Positions 16,604-25,905 of a stretch of DNA of 64,000 nt are shown here, piece after piece. The position numbers were made by a program, and so were the translations under genes. The notes under the pieces are model-generated. The model did no database searches. It worked only from the letters and a program-made list of their open reading frames with translations, and was not told the origin of the DNA. Positions within the stretch are counted from its first letter, which is position 1; each line of letters opens with the position of its first letter. The stretch covers positions 124,001-188,000 of the forward strand of contig NZ_BMDQ01000002.1 in assembly GCF_014635865.1 (NCBI RefSeq), read 5' to 3'. The stretch comes from Winogradskyella haliclonae (GTDB lineage Bacteria; Bacteroidota; Bacteroidia; Flavobacteriales; Flavobacteriaceae).

Positions 16604-17611
16604 TTAGCAAAAGAAAAAGTAATCAGTCATAGATGTCATCTGAAGTCTTTGAAAATACTGTATAATATGTTTTTGCTCAGTTTCATTAGCCACAGTCACA
16701 ATAGTTTGTGGATTTTTTATGGTCTCTAAATCTTCAAATGAGAGTAGTTTTTGTCCATAAATATCTTTTCCAATTTTTTTTGGATTATCACATATCCAAT
16801 AAAACGAGATGCTTTGCTCAACCAAAGACTTGGCTATAGTTTTTCCTTTAAAGCCTGCTCCCCAAATGGTGAGTGGACGAGAATTGTCATAATCTAGTTT
16901 TAAGAAATAATGCAGTTTAATTTCTAAAAAATAATTCTGTGCATAGTGTTCATGAGTTCGAGAAGTTCGTGTACTATAATCGCGCCAATAATGCAAAAGA
17001 TGTCGACTCGGGATGCATTTAAAGCCTTGCTCGTAGAATCTAAACGTTAAATCGTAATCTTCTGGATATCTATTAGGATTAAAGGCGTCACAAGCTATTA
17101 AATCGTCACGATGTAGCATCCAACAAGGCGAAGCAATTACACATTCTTTGTAAATTTCTGAATAGTTGGTGCCATCTTTAGTCAGCTTATTTAACCAAGT
17201 TTCATATTTTGCATAACCTTCACTTATACCCGCATTACTAAAATATTTTACAAGACCTAGTGCAACATGTTTATTCCCATATTCTTGAAGTTGATTAACC
17301 ATGACTTCTATCTTGTTACTGCTCATCATATCATCACTATCCATTCGAGTGATATAAATACCAGAACTTTCAGCAAAAGCCTTCTGAAGTGCAGATATTA
17401 TACCTTCACCATGATTTTTAAATAGTTTTATGCGATTGTTTGTTTTTGCATATTTTTCAACAATCGCATAGGAATTATCGGTTGAATGATCATCAACAAT
17501 GAGCAGTTCCCAATTTGTATGAGTTTGTTTTATAATAGAATCTAAACATGCTTCGATATATACCGAAACATTCTTAAAAGGCGTTAATATGCTAACAAGA
17601 GGTTTTGTCAT
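16604..17611 (-). CDS. Family 2 glycosyltransferase fused to a C-terminal Rossmann-like domain
   Basis: 335 aa, cytoplasmic. Residues 1-220 are a GT-A family 2 glycosyltransferase: SILTPFKNVSVYIEACLDSI, then WELLIVDDHSTDNS and the metal-binding TRMDSDDMM (D-x-D). Acceptor-side motifs are SPCWMLHRDDL and RYPEDYDLTFR. Residues about 245-335 form a second unit that opens with the dinucleotide-binding-like pattern WGAGFKGKTIA and then YWICDNPKKIGKDIYG. Such a unit could bind a nucleotide or regulate the transferase. No other sugar genes surround it, so the product (surface glycan or lipid) is unknown. Confidence 0.88.
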   Translation of the reverse strand: MTKPLVSILTPFKNVSVYIEACLDSIIKQTHTNWELLIVDDHSTDNSYAIVEKYAKTNNRIKLFKNHGEGIISALQKAFAESSGIYITRMDSDDMMSSNKIEVMVNQLQEYGNKHVALGLVKYFSNAGISEGYAKYETWLNKLTKDGTNYSEIYKECVIASPCWMLHRDDLIACDAFNPNRYPEDYDLTFRFYEQGFKCIPSRHLLHYWRDYSTRTSRTHEHYAQNYFLEIKLHYFLKLDYDNSRPLTIWGAGFKGKTIAKSLVEQSISFYWICDNPKKIGKDIYGQKLLSFEDLETIKNPQTIVTVANETEQKHIIQYFQRLQMTSMTDYFFFC

Positions 17612-17672
17612 TGCACGAATATAGCAATCTTGATTTTAACATAAACTTCACTAATTTAATTGTAACTCATAG

Positions 17673-17680
17673 TAGATTTG
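17673..17680 (+). promoter_or_regulatory. -10 element TAGATTTG upstream of the M61 peptidase gene
   Basis: A TAnnTTTG match 27 bases upstream of the ATG at 17708. Confidence 0.55.
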
Positions 17681-17707
17681 CTCGTCAAGTAAAAAACAAT
17701 TAACAAA

Positions 17708-19597
17708 ATGAAAAATTATATTTCAATTATTACGCTTTCAGGACTATTGTTAGGTTGTGGTCCAACAAAACCTAAGGTTGATGATTCTGCAGCTAATAAT
17801 CCTATCATTACTACATTAGATTTAATGAGCATTGATAATGATAGAGTTCCAGTGACCATTAATCCAGGTCGTTTTAATGTGGAGACAGTAACTTATCGTT
17901 TACCAAAAGTCGTACAAGGAACCTACTCAGTTGCAGATTATGGACGCTATGTAGACGATTTTACTGCTTTTGATTACGACGGGAATACATTAAGTGTTGA
18001 TAAAATAGATACCAATACTTGGAGTATTTCTAATGCTACTAAGCTTGATAAGATAACGTATTTAGTAAATGATACTTTTGATACCGAAAAACAGGGTGGC
18101 ATTGGAGGCGAAGATATTTTTTCTCCTGCAGGAACAAATATTGAACCTAATAATTACGTGTTAAATCTCCATGGTTTTATTGGATATTTTGATAATTTAA
18201 AAACTAACCAATATACTCTTGATGTTACAGCTCCTGCCGACTTTATAAGAACTTCAGCTTTAGAAGACAAGGGTTCTGAAATTTCTACTGATGGTAAGAG
18301 CATAACTAGTAAGTATTTTGCTCAGCGCTATTTTGACATTACAGATAACCCAATGATGTATGGTAAGCTTGATGTAGAAGAATTTATGGTTGGTGATATA
18401 AAAATAGTATTAAGTGTTTTCTCTCCAAATAAAACACATACAGCAGCGAGCTTAAAACAAACGATGTTTAATATGATGCAAGGTCAAAAAGCATATTTAG
18501 GAGATGTTAACAGTACACCACGATATGATATTTATTTATACTTATCCGATGGTTCTGATACTGCACCTAAAGGTTTTGGCGCTTTAGAGCATCATACGTC
18601 TACTGTAGTTGTTTTACCAGAGTCAATGCCAGAAGCAGCTTTAGCAAAGTCAATGACAGATGTTGTGGCACATGAGTTTTTTCATATTGTAACGCCTTTA
18701 TCAGTGCATTCTGAAGATGTGCATTACTTTGATTATAACAATCCAACTTTTTCTAAGCATTTATGGATGTATGAAGGTGTAACAGAGTATTTTGCACAAC
18801 ATTTCCAAGTTTACAAGGGTCTAGTTGAGCCTTCAGATTTTTATAACGTTATAAAAGGAAAAATAGATTTTTCAAAGCGCTATAATGATGCTCAGAGCTT
18901 TACAATAATGAGCGAAAATGTATTGAAAGAAGGCTATAAAGAAAATTACGTTAATGTGTATCAAAAAGGTGCTTTGATAGGCATGTGTATTGATATTTTA
19001 ATGCGTAGCGAGAGCAATGGTACTCGTAGTATGTTGTCATTAATGAAAGAATTATCAGCTAAATACGGGAAAAGTAAGCCTTTTGTAGACGATAATTTAA
19101 TTACTGAAATTACAGCAATGACCTATCCTAGTGTTGGAGAATTCTTAAAGACTCATGTTGAAGGTGATGTGCCGATTAATTACGAAGATTTCTTTAAAAT
19201 GGTTGGCTTAACTAATGGCGAAACAGAGGTTGAGACCAACTATATATTCGCTGGTGGCCAGAATATTATCTTTAGCGGTGCACCAGACAAAGGCATTTTC
19301 TTTACAGAAGTTGCACTAAACAATTCGTTTTGGAAATCTCAAGGTATTCAAGCTAATGATATCATAAAGACTGTAAATGGTAAAGAATTAACATTACAGA
19401 ATGCACAAGAAGTTATAAGTGGTATGGTGACATGGGCAGAAGGTCAAGACATAGAGATGGGCTTAGAGCGAAATGGCGAGCCATTGACTATTAAAGCTAA
19501 ACTAACTAAAGCGTATGCTACAATAAGTGGACTTAAAGAAGACGATAGCGCTACTCAAGCGCAGATAGACTTAAGAAACGCTTGGTTAAAAGGGTAA
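17708..19597 (+). CDS. M61-family glycyl-aminopeptidase-like lipoprotein with PDZ domain
   Basis: 629 aa. The N-terminus is a lipoprotein signal ending L-L-G-C with Cys17, so the enzyme is probably membrane-anchored outside the cytoplasm. The first 200 residues are the beta-rich N-domain of M61 proteins. The zinc site is VVAHEFFHIVTP (HExxH near residues 322-326), with the third ligand in MYEGVTEYFAQH near residue 356. A PDZ domain (about 510-605) includes GIQANDIIKTVNGKEL. M61 peptidases favour N-terminal Gly/Ala residues. The gene stands alone between a TAGATTTG promoter and a strong terminator. Confidence 0.92.
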   Translation: MKNYISIITLSGLLLGCGPTKPKVDDSAANNPIITTLDLMSIDNDRVPVTINPGRFNVETVTYRLPKVVQGTYSVADYGRYVDDFTAFDYDGNTLSVDKIDTNTWSISNATKLDKITYLVNDTFDTEKQGGIGGEDIFSPAGTNIEPNNYVLNLHGFIGYFDNLKTNQYTLDVTAPADFIRTSALEDKGSEISTDGKSITSKYFAQRYFDITDNPMMYGKLDVEEFMVGDIKIVLSVFSPNKTHTAASLKQTMFNMMQGQKAYLGDVNSTPRYDIYLYLSDGSDTAPKGFGALEHHTSTVVVLPESMPEAALAKSMTDVVAHEFFHIVTPLSVHSEDVHYFDYNNPTFSKHLWMYEGVTEYFAQHFQVYKGLVEPSDFYNVIKGKIDFSKRYNDAQSFTIMSENVLKEGYKENYVNVYQKGALIGMCIDILMRSESNGTRSMLSLMKELSAKYGKSKPFVDDNLITEITAMTYPSVGEFLKTHVEGDVPINYEDFFKMVGLTNGETEVETNYIFAGGQNIIFSGAPDKGIFFTEVALNNSFWKSQGIQANDIIKTVNGKELTLQNAQEVISGMVTWAEGQDIEMGLERNGEPLTIKAKLTKAYATISGLKEDDSATQAQIDLRNAWLKG

Positions 19598-19617
19598 AAT
19601 ATAAAGTTTTAGGTTTT

Positions 19618-19646
19618 AAAAAGGCTTCCAGATTGGAAGCCTTTTT
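19618..19646 (+). terminator. Terminator after the M61 peptidase gene
   Basis: A perfect 12-bp stem (AAAAAGGCTTCC at 19618-19629 with GGAAGCCTTTTT at 19635-19646) and a 5-base loop. The A-run/T-run symmetry lets it work from both sides, which suits the convergent S10 gene. Confidence 0.87.
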
Positions 19647-19704
19647 CAGTATCTATCATTTCGAGCAAATGTGATGTTTCATTACGTTTGATATAACTAA
19701 AATG

Positions 19705-21192
19705 CTAGTATTTAGCAGCTTTTCCATTTGCTGCAGAGTTCTTTATAAACTCACGTAAATCGTCATTTGCTTTTATTAAATCTTCATTACGTAGGTACAT
19801 CATGTGTCCACTTCGGTAGCCTTTAAAATAAAAACGGTCTTTCATTTTACCACTTGGATCGACCTGCCATTGACTATATTTAGCTTGGAAATAGGTTGTA
19901 GCGCCATCATAATAACCAGATTGCGTTAGTACTTTTAAATATGGATTCTGCGCCATGGCTTGACGTAAGTTGTCTCTAACATTATCATTGTTTCTGTCCC
20001 AATTGCCAACATTACCAAATACATTGTATTTAAGGTCAGTTTTAAATTCTAATTCATTTTGAATGTAATAATTAATGGCTGGCGTAAATGAATGCAACCA
20101 CGAAGTTAATTCTGCACTGTAATCAGGACTTGTACCAGTTTCAACTCTATCAATACCAATATATCTTGAATCTAGTCGTCCTATAGTTTGTCCTGTTTTA
20201 TCGCGTAATAATTCTTTCCAGAAAAAACGATTTGGCACATCAAGATTTTGTTTTAAAATAACATCCTCTGATAGGCCAGAGTAGTAGCTCATCTTTTTAG
20301 CAATTGCTTTTCTTTCATTGTCAGAGATAAAGCCACCTTTAGCAATAGCTGGCATCAATTTATTTACAGCAAAATCTTCTGCTTCGGGAAGTATATCTAA
20401 CAAATCTTTACTCTGTAGTTGGCTTGGTAGCATCTTATGATACCAAGCTGCTGCCGTATAATATGGCAAATTAAGACTTGATGATACAGGTCCACCAACA
20501 CGTAACACTTTATAATCAGCAGGAGACACCATGATTACTCCATTAAGGTACATCCATTGACTATTTTGCAATTCTAAAGCCAAGCCCATCACACGTGTGC
20601 CACCATAGCTTTCGCCAATAATATATTTTGGAGACTCCCAACGATTATTACGAGTTACAAACGTATTAATCCAACTTGCCAAGTATTTGGCATCCGCATT
20701 GATACCAAAAAAGGTTTTATCATCTTCATACTTGCCATTTTTAAGCATCACTTTTCTAGAATAGCCAGTATTTACAGGGTTTACAAATACAATATCTGCA
20801 ACATCTAAAATAGAATTTGGATTACTTTTTACGCCATAAGGCTGAATTGGGTAACCATCATCATCAACATTAAGTACTTTTGGCCCAGTATAAGCTATGT
20901 GCATCCAAACTGAAGCAGAACCGGGGCCTCCATTAAATGATACAATTAATGGGCGTTTATTGCCTTTATTATCATTGGTACGTTTGTAATATGTGTAATA
21001 TAATGATGCCATAACTTCTCCGTCCGTATTCCAAACAGGTTGAAAACCAGTCATAGCTTTATAATTGACAGCTTTACCTTTTATAGTTGTTGAATGCGTT
21101 GTTGTAACAACAGTATCAATTGGTGTTTTAAGGTTTTGAGAAAAACTAAAAATTGTAGCGAATAAAAGAAGGTATGTAAATCTTAAGGACAT
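19705..21192 (-). CDS. S10-family serine carboxypeptidase, secreted
   Basis: 495 aa with a signal peptide of about 18 residues (MSLRFTYLLLFATIFSFSQ). Serine carboxypeptidase features are SFNGGPGSASVWMH (oxyanion region, near residue 90), FVNPVNTGYS, the nucleophile near S195 in GESYGGTR, the aspartate in YYDGATTYFQ near residue 430, and the histidine in YRSGHMMYL near 470. It probably acts in the periplasm or outside the cell on peptide C-termini. A 12-bp hairpin lies directly before its start codon. It follows the TIGR02757 gene on the same strand after 29 bases. Confidence 0.9.
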   Translation of the reverse strand: MSLRFTYLLLFATIFSFSQNLKTPIDTVVTTTHSTTIKGKAVNYKAMTGFQPVWNTDGEVMASLYYTYYKRTNDNKGNKRPLIVSFNGGPGSASVWMHIAYTGPKVLNVDDDGYPIQPYGVKSNPNSILDVADIVFVNPVNTGYSRKVMLKNGKYEDDKTFFGINADAKYLASWINTFVTRNNRWESPKYIIGESYGGTRVMGLALELQNSQWMYLNGVIMVSPADYKVLRVGGPVSSSLNLPYYTAAAWYHKMLPSQLQSKDLLDILPEAEDFAVNKLMPAIAKGGFISDNERKAIAKKMSYYSGLSEDVILKQNLDVPNRFFWKELLRDKTGQTIGRLDSRYIGIDRVETGTSPDYSAELTSWLHSFTPAINYYIQNELEFKTDLKYNVFGNVGNWDRNNDNVRDNLRQAMAQNPYLKVLTQSGYYDGATTYFQAKYSQWQVDPSGKMKDRFYFKGYRSGHMMYLRNEDLIKANDDLREFIKNSAANGKAAKY

Positions 21193-21193
21193 A

Positions 21194-21223
21194 AGTTATT
21201 TTTTTAGGAGTCTAAAAATAACT
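21194..21223 (-). other. Hairpin touching the S10 start and the TIGR02757 stop
   Basis: On the minus strand AGTTATTTTTAG, ACTC and CTAAAAAAATAACT form a 12-bp AT-only-closed stem with a 2-base bulge. It begins at the stop codon of the upstream gene (21222-21224) and ends two bases before the S10 ATG, so it could insulate or regulate translation of the downstream gene. Confidence 0.4.
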
Positions 21224-21992
21224 AAAAGCCTTCAAAAACACCTAGTCCAAAAAGCGCAAAATCATATTTTACTGGGTCATTTACATCAAGTTTACGTAAA
21301 TTCTGATCTAACTCTGCTAATGCTTTACCATCATTTTGTTTTCGTTTTAGCAAACCAAGTTTTCGTGCTACGTTGCCAGAATGTACATCAAGCGGACAAC
21401 TTAATTGACGAGGCGATAATGATTTCCAAATACCAAAATCGACACCATTATTATCATTACGCACCATCCAGCGCAAAAACATATTAATACGTTTGGCTGC
21501 AGAATTCTTTAATGGATCGCTCACATGTTTTCTACTACGCTCTAGATGTTCAATCTCAAAGAGATGTTGTTTGAATTTGTGTATAGAGTTCTGAAGAGAA
21601 TTAGCTTCAGCATATTTGGCGAAAATAGCTTCTAAGCCATTATGATGTGTATAAATATGATTTAAACTGGTTATAAATTGTATAAAGTCATAACCATTAA
21701 ACGTACGGTGTACAAAAGCTTGTAACTTTTCTAAATCTGACTCTTGGTGTTGCATTACAAACTCAAAAGGTGAGTGGTCAAGTAGATTTGCCATGCGCTT
21801 GGCATTAGTGATGATGCTTTTACGATTTCCCCAAGCAATTGTGGCAGTTAAGAACCCAATAATTTCTATGTCTTCTTTTTTTGAAAACTGATGTGGTATT
21901 TGAATGGGGTCACTGTCAATAAACTTTGGGTTATTGTATAACTCAACCTTATTGTCTAAAAAATCTTTGAGTTCTTCTCTTTTAAGTTTCAA
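21222..21992 (-). CDS. TIGR02757/DUF2400 family protein
   Basis: 256 aa, the normal size for this bacterial family of unknown function. It has the family pattern FLTATIAWGNRKSI near residue 45 and, near residue 195, the sequence SPRQLSCPLDVHSGNVARKLG. The latter resembles the PVDTHxxR stretch around the catalytic aspartate of endonuclease III-type glycosylases. I infer a helix-hairpin-helix glycosylase-like fold, but no activity is known to me. It starts a two-gene unit with the S10 peptidase and diverges from a DUF1801 gene. Confidence 0.87.
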   Translation of the reverse strand: MKLKREELKDFLDNKVELYNNPKFIDSDPIQIPHQFSKKEDIEIIGFLTATIAWGNRKSIITNAKRMANLLDHSPFEFVMQHQESDLEKLQAFVHRTFNGYDFIQFITSLNHIYTHHNGLEAIFAKYAEANSLQNSIHKFKQHLFEIEHLERSRKHVSDPLKNSAAKRINMFLRWMVRNDNNGVDFGIWKSLSPRQLSCPLDVHSGNVARKLGLLKRKQNDGKALAELDQNLRKLDVNDPVKYDFALFGLGVFEGF

Positions 21993-22063
21993 ATGCTAGA
22001 AATGTTGTTCAGTAAAAATAATACTAAAAGCAGTATATTTAAAGTAATTTAAATTGAAATGCA

Positions 22064-22477
22064 ATGTCTGGTTTAGTCACTAAAGAAACTAATAAAAGTG
22101 TCAGTGCTTTTATTGATAGTATTGAAAATGATTCTAAACGTAAGGACAGTAAACTCTTAATTGACATGATGTCTGAGCTTACTGGACATGAGCCTAAAAT
22201 TTGGGGAGATAATTTTATTATTGGTTTTGGAAAATATAAGTATAGAAGAAAAACTGGTAAAGAGGAGTTTGAATGGTTCAATGTTGGTTTTGCGCCTAGA
22301 AAATCTAAAATAACTTTATATCTCACTTCGGATATAGAAAAAGAAAAGGAATTGATATCGCAACTTGGTAAATGCAAACATGGAAGAGGTTGTCTATACA
22401 TTAATAAATTGGCAGATATAGATTTAAAAATACTGCGACAGCTCATCGCTAAGAGTAAAGATACCCAATGGAATTAG
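22064..22477 (+). CDS. DUF1801 domain protein
   Basis: 137 aa, consisting of one DUF1801 (YdhG/YjbR-like) domain: MSELTGHEPKIWGDNFIIGFG and then ITLYLTSD, with the late CKHGRGCLYINKLADIDL typical of the family. The function is unknown; the fold is thought to bind small ligands. A near-consensus -10 (TATATTTA, 22034-22041) lies 22 bases upstream of the ATG. A longer antisense frame over the same DNA is a shadow. Confidence 0.88.
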   Translation: MSGLVTKETNKSVSAFIDSIENDSKRKDSKLLIDMMSELTGHEPKIWGDNFIIGFGKYKYRRKTGKEEFEWFNVGFAPRKSKITLYLTSDIEKEKELISQLGKCKHGRGCLYINKLADIDLKILRQLIAKSKDTQWN

Positions 22478-22548
22478 TTTCAGTGTTAGCTAATATTGCG
22501 CATCACTAAGGTTAATCTGTCATATTTTAAGATAAACACTACCCAAAA

Positions 22549-22929
22549 TTATTTTACAGCAATCATGCTAATCTCTACGTTTACAAATTTTGGCAGGTTA
22601 GCAACTTCTACCGTTTCGCGAGCAGGTGCTGTTGCTTCATCGAAATAGGTAGCGTATACCTCATTAATCTGTGAAAAGTTGTGCATATCGCTGATAAAAA
22701 TTGAAGTTTTAATCACGTTTTCAAAAGTCATATCAGCCGCTGCTAAAACAGCCTTCATATTTTCCATCACTTGTTTAGTTTCGGTCTTAATATCATCTAA
22801 AACCAATTCCATAGTTTCAGGATTTAATGCTATTTGACCTGATGTATATAGAGTATTACCCGACAAAACTGCTTGACTATATGGTCCAATAGGAGCAGGT
22901 GCTTTTAAGGTGTGAATTATTTTTTTCAA
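22549..22929 (-). CDS. ridA: RidA family enamine/imine deaminase
   Basis: I choose the TTG at 22929 as start (126 aa), since it gives MKKIIHTLKAPAPIGPYSQA, the usual RidA N-terminus; an upstream TTG would add ten unlikely residues. RidA hydrolyses reactive 2-aminoacrylate-type enamines from PLP enzymes in the cytoplasm as a trimer. Family marks are GPYSQAV, LYTSGQIALNP, TSIFISDM and the substrate-binding arginine in PARETVEVANLPK. It lies 55 bases downstream of lptD on the same strand. Confidence 0.93.
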   Translation of the reverse strand: MKKIIHTLKAPAPIGPYSQAVLSGNTLYTSGQIALNPETMELVLDDIKTETKQVMENMKAVLAAADMTFENVIKTSIFISDMHNFSQINEVYATYFDEATAPARETVEVANLPKFVNVEISMIAVK

Positions 22930-22984
22930 GATTATGAAGTTTAAAATGTTGTACTTCAAAAATAAGTAATAAAACCGACTCTTA

Positions 22985-25741
22985 TTAGTTGCCTAAACGT
23001 TGATCCGGTTGACGACGTTGCTCGTATTTTAAGTCTTTTAAGAAGTTAGATTTTATGCCTATAAAGAAATTCCAAGATGATAAATTACTAAACGGCACCC
23101 AAGAAAAATTCATACGCCAACTTAATAGGTCCCGTTCAAAACGGAACTGAGTAAACGTAAAGCCTTTGTTTAAAAAATCATAACCAGATGATGCGCCAAC
23201 TGTCCATTTTGGGGATAACTCTATATCACCAGAAAACATTAGCGAGTGTGATGCTATTCTATCTTCACGTCTAGTGTTGTTATAATTAACGGCGTATGCA
23301 AGACGTAAATTCCAAGGAATTTTGTAATTATAATCTGTGAGATTAGCTTCTTTTTCTTTTTGCCGTTCTTTATCTTCTTCAGTATAAACCCTAGTTGTGA
23401 AATCCTCGGTTCTTCCAAATAAGTCATCAGTACGTCCATTGGCTCTTACAGATTCGTCTCGCTGTCGTTGGTCTTTTTCTGATTCTGGCTTTCCACTGAA
23501 TGAATTATTGTTAAGCGAGTAACTCATGTTTATGTTAGCAGCTGTTAAACGAAACAAACTACCTCCATTATCAATATTAAAAGTATTAATTTTATTGTTG
23601 TTATTGTCTAAGGCGTATGGATCTAGAGTTGCAGAAAAATTGACAGACATTTTATCCTTTAAAAAATTTAAGCCGCCATTAATACGTAGAGGTGCTAAAT
23701 TTAAAGAATCTGCGGCCAAATCATAACGAGTACTAAAGTTTAAGTTATTGATTAACGTAATCTTCTTTGGTTCAGTTTCTGTAGAATCCTTAGAGCGAAC
23801 TTTGGCTTCAAAATTATTACCTATATCTAGACCAATAGAGCTAGAATAACGGTTGTTTGGTGAGCCAAATATAGACCCTTCAAATCTTGTAAACTCTTCT
23901 ACCTCTCTGATAGTATTACCATCTGCATCTACTGTTTCAAACGTTTCAAATTCTTCAAAGTATTGATCAAAAGCTGGTTGCACAGTATAACTCAAAGACG
24001 GCCTCATGACATGTCTTATGGCTTGTATCTTTGCATTTTTGTTCTTTTTGTTAAACGGAAACATACCATACAAAGTTGTACCAATATTTGCACTAAAATT
24101 ATAGGTTCTAAAACTGTCAAAACCATTAATATCAGTAGTTACAACAGATTGAGTATTTTCATCAAAACTACGTCTTATAGTATTTAATGTCCAATTCTCT
24201 TGAAAATTTGTACTAGCACTTACGCTGAAATAATCAAATAATTTAAAATTAGTTGTTATGGGTATAGAGTGTTGCATTCCGGCTAAAGCATCATCAAACA
24301 TTTCACTTTTACCAAATAACGAATCAGTTGTCGTAATACGATATTCTGCTCTAGAATTGTACTGCAAATTTATATTCTGAATAATTCCCTTTTTGACACC
24401 ACTTTTAGGAGCAAAAGGAAACACTCTACCAACAGACACTTGTAACGTAGGTAATGTGAGATTTATTTGTTCAGTTTGGGTGTTTTGGGAATGAGTTGCA
24501 GTAGCATTAACATTAACTTGAGGCTCTCCAGGAAATGTTTTTGAGAATGATACTGAAGATGCTAACGTATTATTTTGTGAGTTAACAATGTTATTTTGGT
24601 TAACAGATTGTCTAAAAAATTGACTACTACCTAAATTAACTGATGCTGAAAACCTTGAGTTTGGATTTGCTTTTGCGTCTTGTGAATGAGACCACCTGAG
24701 ATTATAGATGGTATTTTGTGTAAAATCTGGAAAGCCCCGCTCACTAGTCAATAAATTTTCATATCTAAATGCTAGATTGCCATTAAAACGATAACGTTTG
24801 GCATAATTACTTTCTAGGCGTAGACCATAACTTCCATTGGTATAATAATCGCCAAGAACTGCCAAATCTAAATAATCGCTAATCGCAAAGTAATAACCAC
24901 CATTTTGTATAAAATAACCACGATCACTACCAGTGTCTTCACCAAAAGTAGGGAAGATGATACCTGATTTTTGTTCTTTGCTTAGCGGAAAGTATGCAAA
25001 AGGTAAAGCTATAGGTGTTGGTACGCCATAGATTTCCATATAGGTAGGACCAACTACAATTTTCTTACCTGGCACTAGTTTAATCTTGTCAGATATAAAC
25101 TGATATTCTGGATCATCTAGATTTTCTGCTGTAGTAAAGCGTGCATCTTTCATGAAAAGTGTAGAGTCATTTTCTCGCTTTGTTAGGGGCGCAAAAATAT
25201 TCATCCCAGAATCTTCAGTTCTAGAATTAAAAATGATAGCCTTTTTATTTTCTTTATTAAAAATTATAGAGTCAGGTTCAACTTTGTTTTGTGCTTGCGT
25301 AAAAACGGGTTGTTGTGAGTACCCTGTAGAGTCCTTTAAACGGCCAGCATAAATTAGATTGGTGTTGTTGTCTATAACAATAATACCTGCAGTAATCTCC
25401 ATGTCCTGGTACTTTACAACAGCCTTATCGTATAAGTATATTTTCTGTTCTTTGTTATTTAGAGATACACGACCATCAGCACTATAAGTCACTTTATCAT
25501 CTAAGAATTCTTTTGGTTTTTTAATGGAATCGTTCTTTACAGAGTCTATTACCTTTAGGTTTGGTTTGGGTTTTATTAAAGAATCCACAGAAATTGTAGT
25601 GCTGTCTTTTTGTATTGGTTTTGGTTTTACAGCAGGGATTTCCGGTTTAGGCTTGTTTGGAATATCCTGAGTATAGCCAAAAGTGTTAATAAACACTGTA
25701 AAACTAAGGGCGAAAAGTATCTTTAGGCTATTTGTACGCAA
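22985..25741 (-). CDS. lptD: LPS-assembly outer-membrane protein LptD (OstA)
   Basis: About 918 aa. LptD inserts lipopolysaccharide into the outer leaflet of the outer membrane. The start is uncertain: a TTG at 25792 would add 17 residues, but the TTG at 25741 gives a normal signal peptide ending FGYTQ. After a proline/lysine-rich linker comes an OstA/LptA-like beta-jellyroll (about residues 85-260, with LYDKAVVKYQDMEITAG). A beta-barrel of tyrosine- and phenylalanine-rich strands follows, including GGYYFAISDYLDLAVLGDYY, to the C-terminus. A TATATTTG promoter lies at 25841-25848, shared in a divergent region with the amidase gene. Confidence 0.92.
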   Translation of the reverse strand: MRTNSLKILFALSFTVFINTFGYTQDIPNKPKPEIPAVKPKPIQKDSTTISVDSLIKPKPNLKVIDSVKNDSIKKPKEFLDDKVTYSADGRVSLNNKEQKIYLYDKAVVKYQDMEITAGIIVIDNNTNLIYAGRLKDSTGYSQQPVFTQAQNKVEPDSIIFNKENKKAIIFNSRTEDSGMNIFAPLTKRENDSTLFMKDARFTTAENLDDPEYQFISDKIKLVPGKKIVVGPTYMEIYGVPTPIALPFAYFPLSKEQKSGIIFPTFGEDTGSDRGYFIQNGGYYFAISDYLDLAVLGDYYTNGSYGLRLESNYAKRYRFNGNLAFRYENLLTSERGFPDFTQNTIYNLRWSHSQDAKANPNSRFSASVNLGSSQFFRQSVNQNNIVNSQNNTLASSVSFSKTFPGEPQVNVNATATHSQNTQTEQINLTLPTLQVSVGRVFPFAPKSGVKKGIIQNINLQYNSRAEYRITTTDSLFGKSEMFDDALAGMQHSIPITTNFKLFDYFSVSASTNFQENWTLNTIRRSFDENTQSVVTTDINGFDSFRTYNFSANIGTTLYGMFPFNKKNKNAKIQAIRHVMRPSLSYTVQPAFDQYFEEFETFETVDADGNTIREVEEFTRFEGSIFGSPNNRYSSSIGLDIGNNFEAKVRSKDSTETEPKKITLINNLNFSTRYDLAADSLNLAPLRINGGLNFLKDKMSVNFSATLDPYALDNNNNKINTFNIDNGGSLFRLTAANINMSYSLNNNSFSGKPESEKDQRQRDESVRANGRTDDLFGRTEDFTTRVYTEEDKERQKEKEANLTDYNYKIPWNLRLAYAVNYNNTRREDRIASHSLMFSGDIELSPKWTVGASSGYDFLNKGFTFTQFRFERDLLSWRMNFSWVPFSNLSSWNFFIGIKSNFLKDLKYEQRRQPDQRLGN

Positions 25742-25840
25742 ACCTTTAAATGGTATTTTTGTAAAAGAATGGCTCGGTTTTTGAAACCTCAAAATTACAT
25801 ATATTTTTTTGTGATTGATTTAATATTACAATTAAAGTTT

Positions 25841-25848
25841 CAAATATA
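25841..25848 (-). promoter_or_regulatory. -10 element TATATTTG upstream of lptD
   Basis: A TAnnTTTG match on the minus strand, 48 bases before the outer TTG (25792) and 99 before the preferred TTG (25741). Confidence 0.45.
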
Positions 25849-25905
25849 ATCGAGCGAAATAAAATAAGGTAATAAACATAGAGTAATTGCCGTTTTAAAA
25901 TTTAC

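Noticed and set aside
19647..19704. TCATTTCGAGC stretch resembling a dispersed flavobacterial intergenic repeat
   Set aside because: Only one partial copy was noticed in this window, so I cannot support a repeat family.
22039..22446. 135-codon minus-strand frame antisense to the DUF1801 gene
   Set aside because: Its translation is serine/leucine-rich without domain features, while the opposite strand encodes a clear DUF1801 protein.
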